Of a DNA stretch of 64,000 bases, positions 56,501 through 64,000 are shown one piece after another. The position numbers and the translations under genes were made by a program. The notes beneath the pieces are model-generated. The model made no database searches. It had not been told where the DNA came from and saw only the letters and a list, made by a program, of their open reading frames with translations. Positions within the stretch are counted from its first letter, which is position 1. Each line of letters starts with the position of its first letter. The stretch comes from Polydactylus sextarius. Taxonomy: Eukaryota; Chordata; Actinopteri; Polynemidae. The stretch covers positions 26,606,547 through 26,670,546 of the forward strand of contig CM028908.1 in the NCBI GenBank assembly GCA_016801845.1, given 5' to 3'.

Positions 56501-58409
56501 GTTCAGTGGCAGGACAGTGATGGAAACACTCTGACTGCTGAGGAGCCACAGGTCACAACAGATGGAGAACGATACGATGTTATCGTCAATGTTACTGTGA
56601 CCAAGACGGACAAATATCGATGTGTAGTCACACAGAAGGAAATCTACCATCAGATTAATTCTACGACCTATGTGCATATTAACGGTAAGTGATATTTTAA
56701 TCTTATTTTTTTTATTTGTGAGTCCAAACTTCGGTTCAGGGTTGCTTCATTATTTCATATCAAACCTTCAGTCATTAAAACCTCAGTGAGACAGTTCATA
56801 TAAAGTTCCAAGATCCAAGCAGCGTAAAAATCCACAATGCAATAATCCACAAACCGCGTTCACAACAGCAAAGATTTCTAAAGTGTTCAGTGTTAGGCGG
56901 TCAGCAAAAGTAGGCTTCCCCACCCACGACTAACTCTCCCATCGCCAGTGAACAGGTGATATTACAAATCACTTCACCACCACCACGGGAACCAATTAGT
57001 ACATGATAGTGCAGCCAAGACTTAAGACTACAGCCTACACCTGTCTGCTACATGAGGTCTAAAGTGCTTTGAGTGGTGATGATTAGAAAAAAGCTGCATA
57101 CTGTAATCACAGTCAGTATAAATGTTACATCTGTAAAACTGTAGCTGCATTTTATACATCTGTTGTTGTTCTGTGTTTACAGGAGCAGCCACAGTATCCT
57201 ACATTGGAATAGTGAACATGACAGAGAACAGCGTGCTGCTGCAGTGTGATGTTCTTGGTGCGTCTCCAAAGCCTAAGGTCGAGTGGCAGGACAGCGACGG
57301 CAATGTTATTTTTGCTGAGGAACCTGAAGTCACGTCCACAGGAGGTCGATACAACGTGACCCTTCTCTGCACCGTTAACAAGACAACAACGAACCGCTTC
57401 AAATGTGTGGTCAAGCAGGAAGAGACTGGTCACACGAGTCAACGCGAAGTTCACGTACCAGGTGAGAGTCAACTTACTGGAGTTTTAATCTGCTCATGTT
57501 TTGATTGTAACATTTTAATAGTTTGACTATGGACACACTAGTCGTTCTCTCTGTGCAGGTTATAACCAGTGTGTTGAACATAACACAGTACGTACACTTA
57601 CACTCTGTTTTCTGTTTTCAGAGAAACTATTTGATTTCTGCAACTGCTCTATTCTACTCATAGTTGTGAGATTGTCTATTGGAGCCATAATTCTTAGTGC
57701 TTGTGTTGCTCTGTGGTTTTTGTTCATCAAAAAACACAGAAACAGAATCAGAGGTAAGTTTAAATCCTTGATTGTATGAACATATTCATGATGTGTCACA
57801 TCAACATAACAGATAATTAAATGTGTTTCATATCCAGAGTCTCAGCATCTTTTATCTTTATCTTCTAAATTTTAAAAAAAAGATGATAAAGAAATTATGT
57901 CGACCTTCAAATTCATTCCTGTATTAGATAAAAGTTTATTTTATGTAACATATACTTTTATTTTCTGCAGATTCTTTTGTGAAGATGATCAGATCTTGTT
58001 TTAAATGTCCAGAGACTGAACTGACGACAGTAGCTGTGACTCCTGAGAGAAACCAGTTCATCTCACCTCCAGAAGGTCTGTGGTTGGATCTCAGTCCTGA
58101 TTTCCTCCTGTAGAAGTTTACAAGTTACTGAAGCTGTGAAACTGCCTGTGATGTGATATCATCCTCTGTTTGATCGTGTGTGTGATGTGTGAATGAGACT
58201 CGTTGTGTAAAACACTTTGAGTCCACATGAAAACTAGAAAAGTCTTTTTTAAATGTAGTCCAGTCATTTAGTGTGTGACACTTACAATGGTCAGTGGTTG
58301 TAATTATTGACTTTGTTGTTTGTAATTTATACTTTTCTTTTCTTCAGGTGGTGATGTGAAGACGAACGGATCTAAACCTTCATCAACTGAACCAAACACC
58401 ATCATTTAA
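50475..58409 (+). CDS. Gene 5: multi-Ig membrane protein with a charged TM segment
   Basis: Predicted exons: 50475-50541 (leader), 54125-54403 (C), 55511-55846 (V), 56117-56152 (linker), 56406-56684 (C), 57183-57461 (diverged C), 57622-57753 (TM), 57971-58075 (tail), 58348-58409 (tail, TAA). All joins are phase 1 and total 524 residues: leader 1-22, C 23-115, V 116-227, linker 228-239, C 240-332, C 333-425, TM exon 426-469, tail 470-524. The C-before-V order is unusual; the first C exon may be skipped, or belong to a decayed neighbour that lost its V. The TM exon has an Arg at residue 442, unlike every paralogue here, which suggests adaptor pairing as in activating receptors (inference). The tail has no tyrosine motif. 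Candidate AATAAA at 58560. Confidence 0.64.
50542..54124 (+). other. Gene 5 intron 1, no V exon found
   Basis: About 3.6 kb without a recognisable Ig exon. CpG-containing sequence near 50680-50830, otherwise AT-rich. Homology to other members returns at about 54025, just before the C exon. Confidence 0.55.
54125..54403 (+). CDS. Gene 5 first C-type Ig exon
   Basis: 279 bp, phase 1-1. GAAPRPYVTILDETKDWSLL, QPDVQWQDSDGN, KYRCVVTQKE, ending VHIPG, donor GTCAGT. Almost identical to 56406. Confidence 0.9.
54404..55510 (+). other. Gene 5 intron between first C and V
   Basis: Post-C family intron to about 54695, then about 740 bp not seen elsewhere in the window, then the standard pre-V intron from about 55440. 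No exon seen. Confidence 0.55.
55511..55846 (+). CDS. Gene 5 V-set exon
   Basis: 336 bp, phase 1-1. Framework as at 24884; differs at KTFDWVRDRGTNQVEVFMYH and RFSGRVSFF. Canonical Cys and Trp are present. Confidence 0.92.
56117..56152 (+). CDS. Gene 5 linker mini-exon (36 bp)
   Basis: Identical to 28313-28348: V-K-V-M-R-D-R-S-G-E-I-E, with flanking splice signals conserved. Confidence 0.75.
56406..56684 (+). CDS. Gene 5 second C-type Ig exon
   Basis: 279 bp, phase 1-1. GAAPRPYVTILDETNDWSLL, KYRCVVTQKE, VHING; donor GTAAGT, a stronger donor than the GTCAGT of its paralogues. Confidence 0.92.
57183..57461 (+). CDS. Gene 5 third, diverged C-type Ig exon
   Basis: 279 bp, phase 1-1, acceptor TGTTTACAG. 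GAATVSYIGIVNMTENSVLL, QCDVLGASPKPKVEWQDSDG, FKCVVKQEE. Same fold signature, but many substitutions and a GC-richer codon choice than its neighbours. No second copy exists in the window. Confidence 0.88.
57622..57753 (+). CDS. Gene 5 transmembrane exon with Arg
   Basis: 132 bp, phase 1-1. EKLFDFCNCSILLIVVRLSI then GAIILSACVALWFLFIKKHR. Arg (AGA, 57669-57671) sits after SILLIVV and before LSIGAIILS, i.e. in the outer part of the hydrophobic stretch. The KKHR boundary matches gene 4. Two Cys lie just outside the span. Confidence 0.85.
57971..58075 (+). CDS. Gene 5 first tail exon
   Basis: DSFVKMIRSCFKCPETELTT then VAVTPERNQFISPPE, donor GTCTGT. The first half is unlike the paralogues and has a CFKC motif that could be palmitoylated (inference). 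The unspliced alternative ends at TAG 58111. Confidence 0.72.
58348..58409 (+). CDS. Gene 5 second tail exon and stop
   Basis: GGDVKTNGSKPSSTEPNTII then TAA (58407-58409). Followed by the family 3' UTR without the hAT-like MITE and without the 42970 hAT element, so it supplies the empty sites for both. Confidence 0.74.
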
Positions 58410-58559
58410 AATAGTTTCCACCTCTGACCACATAACTGTTCAGCTTTGAATGGTTCAGGATCATTAGAGCAGATCATTGTTTCAGAGCAGCGTTGAATCA
58501 GGAACAAACCTGAGACGTGAAACCAAACTTCCATCAGCGTCGTACAGTTTTTATCTTAG

Positions 58560-58565
58560 AATAAA
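58560..58565 (+). terminator. Candidate poly(A) signal of gene 5
   Basis: AATAAA 151 bases after the stop. A second AATAAA at about 58610 could serve instead. Confidence 0.45.
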
Positions 58566-59636
58566 ATAATAGATAAAGAGCCAAACACCGTCAGGTTTAT
58601 ATCAGTATAGAATAAATAAACACTAAAGCTGCAACAGAAACTGAACAGATGAGGTCAAACAGTGATTTATCAAATGGTATAAAACTGAGACAATTTGTGA
58701 GAAGATAAAGTTGCCTTTAATTGTCACTTTGTTGGTCTTCGAGTCAACACTTAACATTACCTGAAGAGAAACACTTTAAAACACTTTCCTGCTTTCTTAT
58801 TGAACTCTGTGAAACCAAACTGGCTGCTTTTATAAACCACTTAGTGAGAAGCTGTAATGCACTGGATTTTTTTTAAATGGGCGGGGTTTATATACATGTT
58901 GGCTCTGATTGGTTAACTCCTTGAACACACCAATCAAACTGGAGAAAAAACTAAAACCTTCAAACTGTTGCATGTTGCAGACAAACACGTGAAATCAGGA
59001 AACTGCAGCTGTCTGTGTTTTCCTAATTTTACTGTAATTTATCTCTTAGTGTAACTCGACTTGTTGAGGACGTTTTTATATCAAGTATAATGATTTTGTC
59101 TCCTTTGAGGAGCAGGTTCATGGCACTTTAAAATTTATTTAAAAAAAAATGCTATTTATGCTCAAAATGTCATATTGTTTACTGTCTAAGTTTAAGATTC
59201 GACTATAAATTATATTTCTATCATTACAAAAAAAACATGACCAAGTATATCACAATTCAATAATAATCATAATAACATGAGCCTGTTGAAGAAAATCTTA
59301 AATTACTTGTTACTTTTATTTGGTTGAACGTTGTGAAGGTTTTATTGTTTTATTGCTTTTGTTTGACTTTGTACTTAATGTTGTTTTTTTGTGGTAAATG
59401 GGTATATACATAGATTTTTTTTCTACTTTCTATTTCTTGCTGTAAGTGACAAACGATTGTAATGTGTAAGGTGACCTGCAAATACATATACATATGGAAT
59501 AAAATGGAAGTAAAATGAACCTGCCCCTGTTGTTTTCTTCTTATAGAAAAAGAAATGGAAGTGATTGAATTCAACAACTGACTTTGCATTGAATTCTGTT
59601 CATTTCAATAAGATTTAAAAAAAAAAAAAAAAAAAA

Positions 59637-59712
59637 AAGAAAGACAAACACGCCGGATGGTTTGCCGGCGTGTTTGTCTTTCTTTTTTATTTTTCTGGCA
59701 AACCATCCGGCG
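59637..59712. repeat. Interlocked double inverted repeat
   Basis: AAGAAAGACAAACACGCCGG (59637-59656) pairs perfectly with 59665-59684, and CGCCGGATGGTTTGCC (59651-59666) pairs perfectly with 59697-59712. The two hairpins share sequence, so only one can form at a time. Confidence 0.9.
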
Positions 59713-59730
59713 TCTCAGAAGCATAATTGC

Positions 59731-60178
59731 AGCGTCCACACTGTCCTCAGTGTGGATGTGGAGCTGCTGACCGCAACTGAGAACGTAGTCGGGCGGTGGA
59801 GAGAAAACTTTAAGGATCTTCTCAATTCCACCAACACGTATTCAGAGAGTTGGGCTCAGAGTTGGGTTCACCCATCACGGGGGCTGAGGTCGCTGAGGCA
59901 GTTAAGTAACTGCAGCGGCAGCTCCCCGGGGTGGATGAGATCTGCCCTGACTACCTTAAGGCTCTGGATGTTGTAGGGCTGTCTTAGGTGACACGTCTCT
60001 GCAGCATTGCGTGGACAACGGGGACGGTGCCTCTGGAATGGCAGACCAGGGTGGTGGTTCCCATCTTTAAGAAGGGAACCAGAGGGTGTGTTCCAATTAC
60101 AGAGGAATCACACTGCTCATCCTCCCTGGGAAAGTCTACGTCAGGGTACTAGAGAGGAGAGTCGGCTGATTGTTGAAC
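59731..60178 (+). mobile_element. Second copy of the LINE fragment
   Basis: Near-identical to 39159-39613 (GCAGCGTCCACACTGTCCTC onward) and stops abruptly within TGATTGTTGAACC. It covers only the region upstream of the reverse transcriptase core. Confidence 0.8.
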
Positions 60179-60230
60179 CTTTAGATGGACGTGGTTCCTG
60201 AGGTCTGAAACAAAATGAAATAAAAATGTT

Positions 60231-60255
60231 TTGTGTGTGTGTGTGTGTGTGTGTT
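60231..60255. repeat. (GT)n microsatellite
   Basis: About eleven GT units. Confidence 0.9.
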
Positions 60256-61136
60256 TGTGACAAAGATTAAACTTCTATCGTTTTCCAGCGACCACTGACA
60301 AAGTGTCGTGTTAATGTTGGTCTTTGTTCGTTCTTCTTGTTGTTTGTGACATTAAACACTTTGAATCTTCATTTCTTTTCCAGAGATTCAACAATAAGTC
60401 GTCACTGACCTCGTCCATACATTTGAACTGGTTGGTCACCAGTTCAAACTGGGGAGCTGTTTCAGGAGGCGTCTTTATTATATTAGTTGTATTTGATTAA
60501 TTATTCTCTGTGTCAGTATATCCACGTCCTGGTCGCCAGACTAATAGATGCGTATTAGGTCGTTGAACTTTTTACCAACCAGGTGACCTGAGGCAGGTCT
60601 CTGATTGGCTCCGTCAAAACCCTGGTGTCTGAGAACGTCACAGCGTTGACCAGGTGACAACAGATAAACAGATGTGACCAGACACAACTTTGGAGAAAAA
60701 TAATGAAATTTTGTTTCATTTGTTTTTAACCAAAATTTCCAGAACAAAGACAAAGAACTTTAACTAAACACGACGTGATTTAAACGAGCAGCAGAGAAGA
60801 TAAAGGTTAATTAGTGAAGTTATTGACGGTTTAAAGCTCAAAATAAAACCTGTCACAGTTCATGTTACTGCAGCATCGTATTTACACTGATAAAAATATA
60901 GAGTACAACAGTAGAGACAGTGGAAGTTATAGATTATAAACAGTAATAAATATAATGTCATCACTTCTATTTCTGTAAGAAAAAAACACCAGGACAGTTA
61001 CATAGAAAAACAAGAAACTTTATTTCATGGCTTATAATTACTGTCAACTCCCTTTATAAATATATAAACATTTCAAGTTTGGGTTTTAGTAAAAAAAAGT
61101 AATAAATGTGTTAGTTAAGGTTTTGTTCATCATGCA

Positions 61137-62763
61137 CAGCGCTGCTTGAACGTGTGTGAACCTCTTGAGCAGTTTAGATGTTTCTGTCGTTTCACCATGA
61201 TTTTCTTATTTCATTGTCACCAGTTGTTATGTATGAAATGTCAGATATATGTTTATCAGCTGCATGTGCTTGTTTAGAGGGACTTGCTTTAAGTCGCACA
61301 TAAACTACATGAAACATGGAATTAGTGTATGTAGAAACGTAAGTAACCAGGTAACTGACTCATGTGAAACACGTTTGGGTGTTTAACTACTGTACTGACC
61401 CGAATATAAGACGACTCTTTTTAAAGACACATATTTGGAAAAATTAGTGAGCGAGCACATGACCTGTAGCAGCAAGCTACATCATCTAGGAGTGTTTTTT
61501 TCTTCTTTTTTTGATCATTTGTTGGTATATTTTTACCTTTAATGACAGAGACGGTGTAGAGAGACATGAATGGAGAAGAACAAACGCAGGAAAACTTGTC
61601 TAGACGAGGATTCGAACTCACAAACAGCTGCACGGCGTAAATACACCGCTACACAGGCGGCCACTAGGAGCAGTGTTTACCATGTGAGCGTTAGCATTAG
61701 CATTACAGCTACCAACCACTTGGTAGCTGTAACACACAAACGACAATTATCACTGACCCAATGTTAAAACTTGACGTCGCCACCGTCTGGTCAACGTCTA
61801 GAAACTGTCTCCTCTGATGTTTGTTAACTTGTTCAACATTTGAGTCGTTGTTTTCTAGTGAGTCTCTCTGTCGCAGTCGCATCTCTCCAGGTCTCTGGTG
61901 AGAGAAGAAGAAGGAGAAGAAGCTCTGATTGTTTGTGGAGAAGACGTTTGACTCCACCTGTTAGTTCAGACCCAGGGTCTCTGGACCCTAAATATAAGAC
62001 GACCACAACGTCTTTTTCAGACGTTTTTTTCTAGAGGAAAAATATCGTCTTATATTCAGGTCAATACAGTAATCATTTAAGCTGACATCCTTGGGAAAGG
62101 TTGTAGCCTGCACTAATTAGAAGAGGAAACCAACCAAACCACTGTGCTCCCAAACAAATCAACAACGCCGAGAGCAAAGGAGATATCTGAGCACATGAAG
62201 AAGAGGGTGGTGACAGCCCATCAGTCTGGGGAGGCTATAAGACGAATCCAAAACAGAATTATTTGGACATTTGGAGAAAAGTCAACACGGCATTTGAAGA
62301 AAACCTCTTTCCAACAGTGGAGCGTGGGGGTGGGAATGTGAAGGTCATATGGAACAAGACAATGACCCAAAGCAGTCCAGCAAAACTACAAAGGAACGGC
62401 TTCACAGAAAGAAGATTCACAGTCTGGACTGGCCCAGTCAAAGTCTGGACCTGAACCCAATTATAATGTTGCGGTGAGACGTGAAGAAGTTGGTACACAT
62501 CAGATGTTTCTCCAACTTCAACTCCAACTGGCTGAGTTGTGTAAAGACAAGTGGGCAAAAATCCCCTGTAGCAGCTGCAAGAGGAGCCACAAGCTGCTAA
62601 TACAAAGGTTCACTTACTTTTTAAATAATGAAAATATATAAATATATCTCTTTTTGTGTGTCCATTATTTGGAAGGTGTGGTTTACAAACTGGGATTTGG
62701 ATGTTTGTTTAATAAGGTTAAACAAACCGTGACCGAGGGTTCACCATCTTTCTAGCAGCGCTG
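61137..62763 (+). mobile_element. Tc1-like DNA transposon remnant
   Basis: Left end CAGCGCTGCTTGAACGTGTG and right end read inward CAGCGCTGCTAGAAAGATGG are inverted repeats. Near 62357-62462 one frame reads QDNDPKQSSKTTKERLHRKK then IHSLDWPSQSLDLNPI, the conserved part of Tc1-type transposases with its DDE-region aspartates. Frameshifts and stops elsewhere show it is inactive. It is interrupted by the element at 61388-62071. Confidence 0.82.
61388..62071. mobile_element. TA-flanked element nested in the Tc1-like copy
   Basis: Ends TACTGTACTGACCCGAATAT and (read inward from the right) TACTGTATTGACCTGAATAT continue as inverted repeats through AAGACGA. TA duplication fits a mariner/pogo-type MITE. 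Inside, minus-strand GAGTTCGAATCCTCG resembles a pol III B box, so a SINE piece may be included. Confidence 0.65.
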
Positions 62764-63669
62764 TACATAATATCAGCTTTTATCATGAAAAACAACACAA
62801 CAATGTCACGATATTCACACATATAACAGCATAAAAGAAAGAGACAGCAACTTCTGACAGTGAATTAATAGCAGCTGTCTCATCTGTCATCACGAACCTG
62901 CTCCTCAAACAACTAAATCCCTCATGTTACACTAAACGAGATGAATTTCAGTGAAATTAAGACGGCGGATTGAAAATATAAGAAACAGGTGGTGAGTGAA
63001 GGAAAGAAGTCATCTACTTTATCACAGTCACACAATAACAGACATTAATGGACATTATTACACTTGTTTACATATTTTAAATTAAAGGACCAGTTTTGTG
63101 TTCACATACTCACATTCAGTCTGGACTAAACTATGTGTACTACATATACGCAGTAGAACAAATAAGCACCTTATTGTAATGTTATAAACACGAATATTAA
63201 ACATGAATATTATAAAGCTTATATGGAAAATTAATGGCTTCAAATTAGGGTTTAGCAGGAAAAGCAGGTTCAAAATGGACATCGTCGGTAGCATTTTAAA
63301 CCAGCAGATAATAAACTTTACAGCTAAAACCTTGATAATATAAATATTATATATATATATATATATATATGTACCATGGCCCCTTTGTGCTTTCTACCAA
63401 TACTGAGGCGGTCAGAGCGGACAAATGATCAGACATGCGGTACCCTGAACTATGTTAGAAAAAAACAGGAAGAAAATCTTGATCTAGAACTGCAAGGCAT
63501 TATGGGGAATGTAGTCAGAGGAAGGGCTGGTAGATATACCAAAGCCTGACACTCATTTGGCATAAGCATGTATCCAATGACTATATTAGCACATTGGCCA
63601 GTATGTTTATTTGTTTGGCTGTTTATCACAGTTGTGTTGACCTCTTTTTAAAGGTTAAAGGTCTGATTG
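62764..63669. other. Intergenic AT-rich sequence
   Basis: No gene recognised; an AT microsatellite is at 63345-63371. The minus-strand open frame near 63082-63294 has no domain signature. Confidence 0.45.
63345..63371. repeat. (AT)n microsatellite
   Basis: About 13 AT units. Confidence 0.9.
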
Positions 63670-64000
63670 TCTGTGTTGTGGTTTCACACATCTGAGGTCA
63701 GAAGTTTTAATAATGTTGATTTCAGTGGATGAGATGAGATCAAAACATCAACATTATTTCTTCATTTCCTCAGTTGTCTGATGTTTTAAGGCTTCACATG
63801 GTTCATGTTAATCTAAACCTGAGACCAACATCTGCTGGTCTGATATTTACTGAATATTAAAGATGATGTTCACTTATTGATCCTCCGTCTTTGGCTCTTT
63901 ATCTATGATCATCTATTATTTTATTCTAAGATAAAAACTGTACGACACTGATGGAAGTTTGAGGTTCAGTGTTTTGCTCAAGGACACTTTGGTTTCACGT
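63670..64000 (-). other. 3' UTR of a further paralogue, minus strand, cut by the window edge
   Basis: The reverse complement matches gene 3's 3' UTR at about 30930-31400: ACGTGAAACCAAAGTGTCCT, CTTCCATCAGTGT, TAGATGATCATAGATAAAG, AACATCAGACAACTGAGGAA. The reading direction implies a gene body to the right of the window on the minus strand. Confidence 0.75.

Larger units (their letters stand above)
58566..61136. other. 3' flank of gene 5 and intergenic sequence
   Basis: No gene seen. Holds a complex hairpin (59637-59712), a LINE fragment (59731-60178), a GT microsatellite (60231-60255) and AT-rich sequence. Confidence 0.5.

Noticed and set aside
57971..58409. ITIM or ITAM signalling motifs in the tails
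   Set aside because: The tail exons of all five genes lack any YxxL/I/V pattern.

Overview
The window is vertebrate nuclear DNA, most likely from a ray-finned (teleost) fish. The genes are split by GT-AG introns, microsatellites are dense, and the repeat load is of fish type: hAT-like and Tc1-like DNA elements, foldback elements and non-LTR retrotransposon fragments. The species cannot be named from the sequence alone. There is no bacterial, CRISPR or operon-like content.

The gene content is a tandem family of type I membrane receptors or ligands of the immunoglobulin superfamily, all on the + strand. Each is built from a leader exon, a V-set exon of 321-336 bp (324 bp in one copy), a butyrophilin/B7-like C-type Ig exon of 270 or 279 bp, an optional mini linker exon of 18-39 bp, a transmembrane exon and one or two short cytoplasmic exons. 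Every internal boundary I could place is phase 1, so exons can be lost, duplicated or skipped without breaking frame. The closest recognisable relatives are butyrophilin/MOG/B7 (CD276- or HHLA2-like) proteins. No B30.2 domain, ITIM or ITAM is visible.

Five units can be assembled. Gene 1 (88-5366) is cut by the left edge: linker-C-linker-C-TM-tail with an early stop. Gene 2 (10602-20301, with a second leader exon at 8084) is V-C-linker-TM-tail. It has a truncated pseudo-V exon and a linker exon split by a 1.35 kb TTAA-flanked insertion. Gene 3 (23568-30448) is V-C-V-linker-C-TM-tail. Gene 4 (35946-42405) is V-C-TM-tail. Gene 5 (50475-58409) is C-V-linker-C-C-TM-tail and has an arginine in its transmembrane segment.

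Between and inside the genes lie many insertions. Several can be proved by comparing a filled site in one paralogue with the empty site in another: the TTAA insertion in gene 2, an 8-bp-TSD hAT element after gene 4, and a shared hAT-like MITE after genes 3 and 4. A ~1.9 kb inverted repeat (32988-34860 against 48040-49923) brackets gene 4. The right edge (about 63670-64000) holds the reverse complement of the family 3' UTR, so a further paralogue probably lies beyond the window on the minus strand, tail-to-tail with gene 5.

Exon joins below are inferred from splice signals, phase and comparison between paralogues; no transcript evidence was available.
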